Shown: positions 44,674 through 52,028 of the stretch, piece by piece
How positions within the stretch are numbered: position 1 is the first letter of the stretch
Layout: every line of letters starts with the position of its first letter
Origin: Xenophilus arseniciresistens
GTDB lineage: Bacteria > Pseudomonadota > Gammaproteobacteria > Burkholderiales > Burkholderiaceae_C
Direction: 5' to 3'
Assembly: GCF_028023875.1 (NCBI RefSeq)
Contig: NZ_JAQIPB010000001.1
Span: 806,001-870,000, forward strand
DNA: 64,000 bases
Notes under the pieces: model-generated
What the model saw: the letters and a program-made list of their open reading frames with translations, nothing else
Database searches by the model: none
Told to the model about the DNA's origin: nothing
Position numbers and translations under genes: made by a program

Positions 44674-45156
44674 TTACTTGAAGCGCCGCGGGCGGTGGCG
44701 GGCCACGCGCGCAGCGCCTGACAACGCCTTGCTACGCACACCCGCACGCGCCTTGTACCACTGCGGCACGGCACCCTGCTTGAGGCGCCATTTCTTGCCC
44801 GGATGCCGGTAGCTCGGGTAGAGGGGAGCAGGCTCGAAAGCGCTGGCCGTATCCAGGCCGCCGCCATCGCCGCTCGCGTTGTCGGAGAAGCTCAGCTTGT
44901 CCTGCACATCCTGGGCGCCCGTGCGGATGCTGCCTTCCACGTCGCGCGCAGCACCCTCCACCGTGTCCTTCATCTTGCGCAGCTCATCCAGCTCCATGGA
45001 GCGGTTGACCTCGGCCTTGACGTCGTTCACATAGCGCTGGGCCTTGCCCAGCAGCGTGCCCACCGTGCGAGCCACGCGGGGCAGCTTTTCAGGGCCGATG
45101 ACGATCAGCGCCACCGCGCCGATGAGCGCAATCTTGGAGATTCCGAGGTCGATCAC
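44674..45156 (-). CDS. tatB: Sec-independent protein translocase TatB
   Basis: A 160-residue single-pass protein: [31 protein letters not shown] has the TatB-type N-terminal helix with its conserved Glu-Lys-Leu-Pro hinge, followed by the amphipathic helix [27 protein letters not shown]. The C-terminus is basic and less conserved. With TatC it forms the signal-peptide receptor. It lies 47 bp after tatA. Confidence 0.95.
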   Translation of the reverse strand: MIDLGISKIALIGAVALIVIGPEKLPRVARTVGTLLGKAQRYVNDVKAEVNRSMELDELRKMKDTVEGAARDVEGSIRTGAQDVQDKLSFSDNASGDGGGLDTASAFEPAPLYPSYRHPGKKWRLKQGAVPQWYKARAGVRSKALSGAARVARHRPRRFK

Positions 45157-45203
45157 GAATCAGCGGATGCGATGACAGCGAATGCCGGGGCTGTGGCGGC
45201 CGA

Positions 45204-45443
45204 TCAGGACTTCTGACGCGCTTCGACGTCGATGGTCGACTTGTCGGCCGCGGCGTTGTTGGCCGAAACCTGCTGCTGGGGGGCGGCAGGCGCGTCAGGG
45301 GAGGATCCGTCCTTCATGCCGTCCTTGAAACCCTTGACGGCGCCGCCCAGGTCGGAGCCCATGTTCTTGAGTTTCTTGGTGCCGAAGATCATGACGACCA
45401 CGAGCAAAACGATGAGCCAGTGCCAGATAGAAAGGGTACCCAT
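45204..45443 (-). CDS. tatA: Sec-independent protein translocase TatA
   Basis: A 79-residue pore-forming Tat subunit: one N-terminal helix ([16 protein letters not shown]), the [25 protein letters not shown] amphipathic segment and a short polar tail. It has the short length and FGTKKL hinge typical of TatA as opposed to TatB. It starts the tatABC run and is preceded by the HIT gene. Confidence 0.96.
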   Translation of the reverse strand: MGTLSIWHWLIVLLVVVMIFGTKKLKNMGSDLGGAVKGFKDGMKDGSSPDAPAAPQQQVSANNAAADKSTIDVEARQKS

Positions 45444-45493
45444 GGTGGATTTCTCCTGAAGAATCGAACGATTTTAGTCGGGCGTGTGACAGT

Positions 45494-45853
45494 TCAGCCC
45501 CGAAGCCATGGCCGCGGGCCGCCCATCACATGAACGTGGAGGTGGTGCACTTCCTGACCGCCCTCTGCGCCCGTGTTCACGACCACCCTGAACCCCCCTT
45601 CCGGATAGGGGTTGCAGCCGTTTTCGGCTGCCAGCCGGGGCGCCAGCGTCATCAGCTTTCCCATCACGCCGGCATCTTCGGGCGTGAGCTGCGCCATGGA
45701 TGCGATGTGCTTCTTGGGAACCAGCAGGAAATGAACCGGCGCCCAGGGCGCGATGTCGTGAAAGCCGTAGAGGTCCTCGTCCTCGTAGACCTTGCGCGAA
45801 GGAATCTGGCCTTCAATGATCTTGCAGAAGATGCAGTTCGGATCGTGCGCCAC
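45494..45853 (-). CDS. HIT-family nucleotide hydrolase (HINT-like)
   Basis: A 119-residue histidine-triad protein. Seen: NCIFCKIIEGQIPSRKVYEDED at the N-terminus with two Cys (zinc), FLLVPKKHI, and the triad EVHHLHVHVMGG. It cleaves nucleoside phosphoramidates or similar compounds. Its location between hisE and tatA is conserved in many betaproteobacteria. It lies 50 bp after the DUF4870 gene. Confidence 0.94.
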   Translation of the reverse strand: MAHDPNCIFCKIIEGQIPSRKVYEDEDLYGFHDIAPWAPVHFLLVPKKHIASMAQLTPEDAGVMGKLMTLAPRLAAENGCNPYPEGGFRVVVNTGAEGGQEVHHLHVHVMGGPRPWLRG

Positions 45854-45903
45854 TCAAAACTCCGGGTCGGGACGGAAGGTCGACAAATGCCTTGAATCCG
45901 CCA

Positions 45904-46287
45904 TCAGGCATCCATGGGCCGGCCCGCGTGCAGCCTGACCATGCCCTTGACGATGCGATAGAAGAACCAAAGGGAAATCAGCGTCCAGGCGATCCACCCC
46001 GGCACGAGGAACAAGAGCCACAGCCAGGAGGTCAGCAGATACAGCACGCCCGCCCACAGCACAGAGCGGATGCGCCAGCTGAAGTGCGAAGCCTGCCAGG
46101 TGCCTTGCGCGTCGTCGCGCTTCACGAAATCGATCAGGAGCGCAGCCAGCAGGATCAGCACCGAGACCTGCGCCCCCGGCACCACCGCACCCAGGGCCAC
46201 CACCATGTGAAGCAGGTAGCTGACCCAGCCGATGGTGCGCAGCGATTCGGCGTCCTTGTCTTCGACCGTGACGATGTCATTGGGCAT
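45904..46287 (-). CDS. DUF4870-like membrane protein
   Basis: A 127-residue protein with three hydrophobic segments (about residues 19-35, 39-53 and 72-110, the last probably two helices). The N-terminal cytoplasmic SLRTIGWVSYLLHMVVALG start and the central HFSWRIRSVLWAGVLYLLTSWLWLLFLVPG are typical of DUF4870-type proteins. Function unknown. It sits between hisE and the HIT gene, an arrangement that recurs in this group. Confidence 0.8.
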   Translation of the reverse strand: MPNDIVTVEDKDAESLRTIGWVSYLLHMVVALGAVVPGAQVSVLILLAALLIDFVKRDDAQGTWQASHFSWRIRSVLWAGVLYLLTSWLWLLFLVPGWIAWTLISLWFFYRIVKGMVRLHAGRPMDA

Positions 46288-46385
46288 GTATTGAAGTCCC
46301 TTTGGATGGCGAAGGGTGAGTATTCAGTGCTGGCCGGGCCGAGGTCAAACGCGCACGGCCCATGGCCGCACACGCACTGCCGTCT

Positions 46386-46820
46386 TCAGTCGCCAGCCGC
46401 TTCGCGCCGCTGCGCCTTGCGCAGGGCCTTTTCTTCGATGCCGCTGGTGCCTTCGCGCCGAGCCAGCTCAGCCGCAACGTCGCGCGGCGCGAGTCCATAG
46501 TGCGACAGCGCCACCATGCTGTGGAACCACAGGTCGGCGACTTCGTTCACCAGCTTCTGGCGATCACCGCCGTGGTCGGCGTCCTTGGCAGCCAGCACGA
46601 CTTCCGTGGCCTCTTCGCCGATCTTCTTGAGGAAGGCGTCGGGCCCCTTGTGCAACAGGCGCGCCACATAGCTGGCTTCGGGGTCGCCGCCGCTCCCAGG
46701 CCGCCGACTGTCGATCACCGCGGCCAGCCGGTCCAGAACATCGCCAGTGCTCATGGCAGCGTCGGAGGAGGCAGAAAGGGGAACCGGGGCAGGAGCGGCA
46801 ACAGTCATGGTTCGCGTCAT
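46386..46820 (-). CDS. hisE: phosphoribosyl-ATP pyrophosphatase
   Basis: Second step of histidine biosynthesis, 144 residues. Seen: [44 protein letters not shown] with the Mg-binding Glu/Asp, and [24 protein letters not shown] at 46820 overlaps the hisI stop (ATGA at 46817-46820); this favours it over later Met codons at 46808 and 46754, although the first ~35 residues are not conserved. It is separate from hisI, as in most betaproteobacteria. Confidence 0.93.
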   Translation of the reverse strand: MTRTMTVAAPAPVPLSASSDAAMSTGDVLDRLAAVIDSRRPGSGGDPEASYVARLLHKGPDAFLKKIGEEATEVVLAAKDADHGGDRQKLVNEVADLWFHSMVALSHYGLAPRDVAAELARREGTSGIEEKALRKAQRREAAGD

Positions 46821-47206
46821 TTGTAGATGGACTCCGGGTCTTTCAAGACCGGATCGACGGCCTGCCACGCCCCCTCAGAATATTTCTGGAAGAAACAACT
46901 GTGCCGGCCGGTGTGACAAGCGATTCCGGGCTCATGCCCCTGCTGGGTGACCTCCAGCAGGACGACATCGTTGTCGCAGTCCAGGCGCACGCTGTGCACG
47001 GTCTGCACATGGCCCGACTCTTCTCCCTTGAACCAGAGTTTGCCGCGCGAGCGGCTGAAGTAGACCGCACGGCCCAGCTCCACCGTCTTGGCCAAAGCCT
47101 CTCGGTTCATCCAGGCGAACATGAGCACATCTTTGGTGCCTTTTTCCTGGGCAATCGCCGGCACCAAGCCGTTGGCGTCCCATCTGACATCATCAAGCCA
47201 AGTCAT
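46817..47206 (-). CDS. hisI: phosphoribosyl-AMP cyclohydrolase
   Basis: Third step of histidine biosynthesis, 129 residues. Seen: [50 protein letters not shown] (metal Asp/Cys) and the zinc cysteines in [16 protein letters not shown] at 47206 ([10 protein letters not shown]) fits the family N-terminus. It is the first his gene here; the usual upstream neighbours hisA/hisF are absent because a divergent polysaccharide operon begins 161 bp away. Confidence 0.94.
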   Translation of the reverse strand: MTWLDDVRWDANGLVPAIAQEKGTKDVLMFAWMNREALAKTVELGRAVYFSRSRGKLWFKGEESGHVQTVHSVRLDCDNDVVLLEVTQQGHEPGIACHTGRHSCFFQKYSEGAWQAVDPVLKDPESIYK

Positions 47207-47296
47207 CGAGGTATTGTCACCTACTCGCGCAAGCGCGGAAAAAGCCTCTGCGTGGCTGTAACCGTCTGTACACCGTGCCCACTGTTGCAAGAACGT

Positions 47297-47338
47297 CAAA
47301 ACCCGAGGTTTTGAGTATTTCCAGAGGGCAGCTAACAT
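47297..47338 (+). promoter_or_regulatory. candidate promoter and operator of the capsule-type operon
   Basis: A perfect 17-nt palindrome CAAAACC-CGA-GGTTTTG (47297-47313) overlaps a TTGAGT -35 box (47311-47316). TAACAT (47333-47338) follows after 16 bp as a -10. The gfcA-like ATG is 29 bp further, with GGGGAGAG before it. A repressor bound to the palindrome would block the -35. The regulator is not identified. Confidence 0.5.
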
Positions 47339-47367
47339 CAGCCAACCTAACTGGGGAGAGTCCTCCT

Positions 47368-47673
47368 ATGAACGCCCGTCAACTGATTTCCATCTTCGCC
47401 CTCAGCGCCGTGTGCAGCGCTCCTGTGTTTGCGCAAAACACCCCCGGCACCACGAGCCCGAATGCATCGACGACGGGCCAGGTCGCCGCAGCAGGCGGCG
47501 CCGGCGCAGCTAGCGCCGCGTCTGGCGACATTTCCAGGGAGAAGGTCATCGGTGCCGGCGCCGCTGCCGCAGTTCTGGCAGTCGCCCTGAGCCAGGGCAA
47601 TGGCGGTGGCCGCAGCATCTTCCCGCCCACCGGCAGCACGGGCACCACGGGTACGACCGGCACCACCCGCTGA
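47368..47673 (+). CDS. small secreted YjbE/GfcA-like protein
   Basis: A 101-residue protein: signal peptide (to VFAQN), an Ala/Gly/Ser-rich middle, one hydrophobic stretch (VIGAGAAAAVLAVALSQGNGGG) and a Thr-Gly tail of TGT repeats. YjbE and GfcA, the first genes of the yjbEFGH and group 4 capsule operons in E. coli, are likewise tiny, secreted and Thr/Ser/Gly-rich, and this gene precedes a gfcB homologue. The assignment rests on composition and gene order, as such low-complexity proteins align poorly. Its TGA overlaps the ATG of the next gene by one base. Confidence 0.7.
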   Translation: MNARQLISIFALSAVCSAPVFAQNTPGTTSPNASTTGQVAAAGGAGAASAASGDISREKVIGAGAAAAVLAVALSQGNGGGRSIFPPTGSTGTTGTTGTTR

Positions 47674-48461
47674 TGTTTCGCACCCTCCGGCAAGGAGGGC
47701 CCGAATCCCGTCTCTTTCGCCCTGCATGGATGCGCTGGTGGGCTTCGTGCGCCCTCGTAGCCGCATTTTTGGGCATGGTCGGCTGCAGCAGCGGCCAGAC
47801 TCAGGTGTATGGCGCGGCCAAGCGCGCATTTGCCAGCGAGGGCGCGCCAGCCGCCCCGCTGGACGCGCGCTATCGCTATTTGCGCGCCAACATTGATGGC
47901 CGCGTTGCGTTCCTGGCACTGGGGTATCTTGATCAGCTTCCCGAGGGTGCTACCGAGGTCTGGTACAGCGGCTCCGGCGAAGTTTTTCGCCTCCGCGAGG
48001 GCCGCATCGTGGGCACGACCGGGTTGCGCGGTGTCAGAAACTGGCAGGCCGTGCGCTATTCGGCCCTGCCAGCCTGGGCTGTACCCCCGTCTTCAACGCG
48101 CCCCGACCGACCGAGTGAGATCACACGTTTTACGCGCGAGCGCGATCTGATGCCCGGCTATCGAATGGCAGTGCGCGACGACATCGTGCAGACACGCATC
48201 GCCGCACCGGAGCGCACCCAGGCGCTGCAGGTGCAAGGCGCCGGGCTGCAGTGGTTTGAGGAGCGAAGCTCCACCGTGCCGGCGGACGAAGCGCTGCCGC
48301 CCTCCCGTTATGCGGTGACCGTGGCCAACGGACGAGCCGAGGTGCTCTATTCCGAGCAATGCCTGGCCGCCAACTTCTGCCTCAGCCTGGAGCGCTGGGT
48401 TCCCCATGCGGCGGCCGCCGCCCCTCTCCCGACTGCAGCGGCCGTCGACAAGGACTCATGA
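47673..48461 (+). CDS. gfcB: YjbF/GfcB-family outer-membrane lipoprotein
   Basis: A 262-residue lipoprotein. The lipobox LGMVGCSS (Cys about residue 38) follows a basic N-terminus. The mature part has family-like strands: YRYLRANIDGRVAFLALGYLDQ, EVWYSGSGEVFRLREGRIVGTTGL and TRFTRERDLMPGYR. GfcB is required for group 4 capsule/O-antigen capsule display in pathogenic E. coli; its biochemical role is not settled. It overlaps the preceding gene by one base and the following one by four (ATGA), so the operon is tightly coupled. Confidence 0.82.
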   Translation: MFRTLRQGGPESRLFRPAWMRWWASCALVAAFLGMVGCSSGQTQVYGAAKRAFASEGAPAAPLDARYRYLRANIDGRVAFLALGYLDQLPEGATEVWYSGSGEVFRLREGRIVGTTGLRGVRNWQAVRYSALPAWAVPPSSTRPDRPSEITRFTRERDLMPGYRMAVRDDIVQTRIAAPERTQALQVQGAGLQWFEERSSTVPADEALPPSRYAVTVANGRAEVLYSEQCLAANFCLSLERWVPHAAAAAPLPTAAAVDKDS

Positions 48462-51400
48462 CGCCCCCCGGATCGTCACGCCCCCCTTTCCCCCTCTGTC
48501 TTGGCGCCGTGATGGCGAGCTTGCTGTTGGGGTTCCATGCCATACCGGCACGCGGCGCTGACGCTGCGCGAGCAAGTGCCGCACCCTCGGCCGACCACGG
48601 CTCTTCCTCTGCGCAGGCCCCCGGCGCCATCGTTCCCGGCGAGCGCCTGAGCCAATGGCTCCTGCGCCAACCCGACGGCCAGCAACTCGCCAACCCCGGA
48701 TTGGCCTGGCAGGTGCGCGAAGAAGAGCTGCCGCAGCTGCACCTGAAAAACACCTTGCTGGTCCAACTGGAGGCCTGGGTGCGCGACGCTGCGCACGCGC
48801 ATCAACGCCTCGAGGGAACCAAGCTGCTGGCGTGGTTGCGCGCGCTGCCGGTCACGGGCCGCGTGGGGCTCCAGGCGACGGACCCGCGCTGGCTGGAGGT
48901 GAATCCGCGTCACGACCCGATTCTCGAAGCCGGCCAGCGCCTGGTGCCCTCGCCCTGGCCGCTGCAGACGGTGGCCCTGTTGCGGCCCGACGGCGAGCTG
49001 TGCCAGGTCAGGCACGAGCCCGGCCGGAACGTGCTGGACTATCTGGCGGCCTGCGGCCTGCCCGCCGACGCGGCCGACTGGGCCTGGCTGGCTCAACCCG
49101 ATGGGCGGACATTCCAGATGGAAGTTGCCGCTTGGAACGCCGGGCCCGTGCAGGAGCCGGCCCCGGGCGCCTGGCTCTGGGCGCCTCCGCGCAGCGCGCG
49201 GACGCTGGACGCCATCTCCGAAGGCATCATCAAGTTCCTGGCGACGCAGGGCCCCTCGCCGCAGCTTGCCCCAGCCACCGAAAGCTCCGCCACGCGCCCT
49301 GCACCGGCCATGGGCGAAAGCCCATCTGCCATCTCCAGTGCAGGCGCCCCGGCGCCTGCAGCAACCGCGCCTGTCGCCTTGCCCGCGAAGGCTGCGGCCC
49401 AGCCCAGGCCCTTCGAGATCGGGGCCAACGACTGGGGCGAGCCCGGCTTGCTGCAGACGCCCAGCGCGCGCATGGCAAGCGCGGGCCACATGCGGGTGAC
49501 GCTCAGCAACGTGTACCCGTACACGCGCGGGACCGTGTTCTTTCAGCCCCTGGACTGGCTGGAAGGGGGCTTTCGCTACACCTCCGTGTCGAATGTGGCC
49601 TACGCCGCCAGCGTGACGGGGCAGTCGACCAAGGACAAGAGCATCGACCTTCGCCTGCGACTGCTCCGGGAGACGGCCCACGTCCCGCAAGTGGTTCTGG
49701 GCTTTCGCGACCTCGGGGGCACGGGCCTTTTCTCCAGCGAGTACCTGGTGGCCAGCAAGCGCTGGAGAGATCTGGATTTCAGCCTGGGGCTGGGCTGGGG
49801 CAACATCGCAAACGGAAGCAGCATCGGCAATCCGCTTCGCATCCTGGGTGACCGCTTCCGCGTACGTCCAACGGCAGATGGCGCGGGCACCGTGAATTTC
49901 AGCTCGATGTTTCGCGGGCCGGTGGGCGTGTTCGGCGGCGTGCAATGGCGCACGCCCTGGGATCCGCTGACCCTGAAGATCGAATACGACAGCAACGACT
50001 ACCAGTCGGAGCCGCTGGGCAACCAGCTGCGGCATCGCTCGCCCATCAACGTCGGCCTCAGCTACCGCCTGGCCCAGGGCGTGACGCTGTCTGCAGGCGT
50101 GGAGCGCGGCAACCGCGTGATGCTGGGGCTGAGTGTGGCGTCAGACCTGGCGCAGGCGTCGGCGCCCAAGGTCCTGGACGAACCCGCGCCGACCGTCAAC
50201 GTGCACGCGCCGCTGCGCCCCGCCGGTTGGGCGCAGACGGCAGAGAACATTGAAACGCAGACCCAGTGGGTGGTGACGCACATCGCACCCGACGGCGAAG
50301 GGCTGCATGTCTGGGTGACCGACGCCCAGGCTGCCTACGTCAAGGAGCGCACCCAACGCGCCGTTGCGGTGCTGCACGCGGCCGCGCCGGCCAGCATCCA
50401 GCGCTTCGTCCTGCATTTCAGCCAACGTGGCATGGGCGTCAGCACGCAGGTGATCGACCGGGCCGTCTGGGTGAAGCAGCAGGTCCTGCCCCAGTTGCCG
50501 CGCCAGGCGCGCGTGGAGCCTGTGACCCACTACCCCGCCGCGGCCAAGGAGAGTGCAGCCGGGCGGATCAGTGCAGGGCAGATTCCGCCTGCGGCACCAG
50601 CCGCCGCTGCGCCGGCAGGCGGCCAGCCCCAGGGCGAGGCCGTGGAAGGCCCATGGACGGCTCCGAGCGACAGGTTCAGCTGGTCCATCGCGCCCAGCTT
50701 CCAGCCGATCATCGGCGGACCCGACGCCTTCCTCATCTACCAACTGGGCCTGGCAGCCTCGGCCGAATACCGCTTCACCGAGCGCACCTGGCTCAGCGGT
50801 ACCGTGAACTGGCGGCTGGCCGACAACTACAGCAAGTTCAGCTACACCGCGCCCAGCAACCTGCCGCGCGTGCGCACCTTCCAGCGCGAGTACGCCATCA
50901 GCAGCCGCGTGACGCTGCCCAACCTGCAGCTGACCCATGTCGGCCAGTGGGCGCCCGGCCACTACTACAGCGTGTACGGCGGGATGCTCGAGAGCATGTT
51001 CGCCGGCGTGGGCGGTGAATGGCTCTACCGCCCCTGGCACAGCCGCGTGGCCTTCGGCGTCGATGTGAACCGTGTGCGTCAGCGCGGCTTCAAACAGGAC
51101 TTCAGCCTGCGCGACTACGAGATCACCACCGGCCACGCGACCCTCTACTGGGACACGGGCTGGAAGGGCGTGATGGCCAGGGTGTCCGTGGGCCAGTACC
51201 TGGCGGGCGATCGCGGCGCCACCATCGATGTTTCGCGCCGCTTCGACAACGGCCTGGTCATTGGCGCCTATGCCACCAAGACCAACGTGTCTTCCGAGCA
51301 GTTCGGCGAAGGCGGCTTCGACAAGGGCATCTACCTCAACATTCCGCTCGACGCGCTGCTGCCCCGCTCCACCAAGGGCAACTTCGGCTTCGTGTGGAAC

Positions 51401-51556
51401 CCGCTGACGCGGGACGGCGGCGCGCGGCTGATCCGGGCCCAGCCGCTTTACGAGCTGACTTCCGGAACGGACCCGCGCGCGCCGCACATCGGGCCGCCCG
51501 TCTCGAAGACCCCGGGGAACGGGGACAATCTGCTCGATTTCGAGAATCGCCGTTGA
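48458..51556 (+). CDS. fused GfcC (YjbG)-GfcD (YjbH) capsule export protein
   Basis: A 1032-residue envelope protein with a signal peptide (cleaved near ARGADA). Residues ~45-270 look like the GfcC/YjbG periplasmic domain (RLSQWLLRQPDGQQLANPGLAW, RALPVTGRVGLQATDPRWLEVNP, YLAACGLPADAADWAWLAQPDGR). After a Pro/Ala linker (~280-320), the remaining ~700 residues match YjbH/GfcD: NDWGEPGLLQTPSARM, FQPLDWLEGGFRYTSV, GLGWGNIANGSSIGNP, a repeated beta-barrel-like region and the C-terminal PLDALLPRSTKGNFGFVWNPLTRDGGARL. In E. coli these are two genes. Aromatic ends and many beta strands suggest an outer-membrane barrel. ATG at 48458 overlaps the gfcB stop. Confidence 0.8.
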   Translation: MTPPGSSRPPFPLCLGAVMASLLLGFHAIPARGADAARASAAPSADHGSSSAQAPGAIVPGERLSQWLLRQPDGQQLANPGLAWQVREEELPQLHLKNTLLVQLEAWVRDAAHAHQRLEGTKLLAWLRALPVTGRVGLQATDPRWLEVNPRHDPILEAGQRLVPSPWPLQTVALLRPDGELCQVRHEPGRNVLDYLAACGLPADAADWAWLAQPDGRTFQMEVAAWNAGPVQEPAPGAWLWAPPRSARTLDAISEGIIKFLATQGPSPQLAPATESSATRPAPAMGESPSAISSAGAPAPAATAPVALPAKAAAQPRPFEIGANDWGEPGLLQTPSARMASAGHMRVTLSNVYPYTRGTVFFQPLDWLEGGFRYTSVSNVAYAASVTGQSTKDKSIDLRLRLLRETAHVPQVVLGFRDLGGTGLFSSEYLVASKRWRDLDFSLGLGWGNIANGSSIGNPLRILGDRFRVRPTADGAGTVNFSSMFRGPVGVFGGVQWRTPWDPLTLKIEYDSNDYQSEPLGNQLRHRSPINVGLSYRLAQGVTLSAGVERGNRVMLGLSVASDLAQASAPKVLDEPAPTVNVHAPLRPAGWAQTAENIETQTQWVVTHIAPDGEGLHVWVTDAQAAYVKERTQRAVAVLHAAAPASIQRFVLHFSQRGMGVSTQVIDRAVWVKQQVLPQLPRQARVEPVTHYPAAAKESAAGRISAGQIPPAAPAAAAPAGGQPQGEAVEGPWTAPSDRFSWSIAPSFQPIIGGPDAFLIYQLGLAASAEYRFTERTWLSGTVNWRLADNYSKFSYTAPSNLPRVRTFQREYAISSRVTLPNLQLTHVGQWAPGHYYSVYGGMLESMFAGVGGEWLYRPWHSRVAFGVDVNRVRQRGFKQDFSLRDYEITTGHATLYWDTGWKGVMARVSVGQYLAGDRGATIDVSRRFDNGLVIGAYATKTNVSSEQFGEGGFDKGIYLNIPLDALLPRSTKGNFGFVWNPLTRDGGARLIRAQPLYELTSGTDPRAPHIGPPVSKTPGNGDNLLDFENRR

Positions 51557-51590
51557 GCCCAGCTGCCCCAAGTTCAACCCCACCCAAGCC

Positions 51591-52028
51591 ATGAAGTCCA
51601 TCCTTGTCGTGTGCATCGGCAACATCTGCCGCAGCCCCATGGGGCAGGTCCTGCTGGCCGATGCACTGCCGCACATGGACGTGTCATCCGCCGGTCTCGG
51701 GGCACTGGTCGGCAACCCGGCCGATCCCATCGCGGCCGAGCTGATGACCGCCCGCGGCCTCGACGTGGGCGCACACCGCGCGCGCCAGATCAACCAGGCC
51801 ATGTGCCTGCAGTCGGACCTGATCCTGGTGATGGACGACGAGCAGCGTCGCCACGTGGAAGCACGCTACCCCTTTGCCATGGGGAAGGTGTTCCGTCTCG
51901 GCGACGCGGCCAGGATCAACATTCCAGACCCGTACCGCCGCGGTCGGTCCGCCTTTGAACAGGCTTTGCAGATGATTGATGCGGGTGCCCAGGCATGGGC
52001 CGAACGCATCCGGAGGATCCAACAATGA
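51591..52028 (+). CDS. low-molecular-weight protein-tyrosine phosphatase (Wzb/Etp-like)
   Basis: A 145-residue enzyme: the CX5R P-loop VVCIGNICRSP (Cys8, Arg14) near the N-terminus and the general-acid Asp in IPDPYRRGR (Asp113). Such proteins dephosphorylate the tyrosine cluster of the partner kinase and so cycle capsule or exopolysaccharide polymerisation. It lies directly upstream of the Wzc-like kinase, whose ATG overlaps its stop (ATGA at 52025-52028). This pairing is known in group 1 and group 4 capsule operons. Confidence 0.94.
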   Translation: MKSILVVCIGNICRSPMGQVLLADALPHMDVSSAGLGALVGNPADPIAAELMTARGLDVGAHRARQINQAMCLQSDLILVMDDEQRRHVEARYPFAMGKVFRLGDAARINIPDPYRRGRSAFEQALQMIDAGAQAWAERIRRIQQ

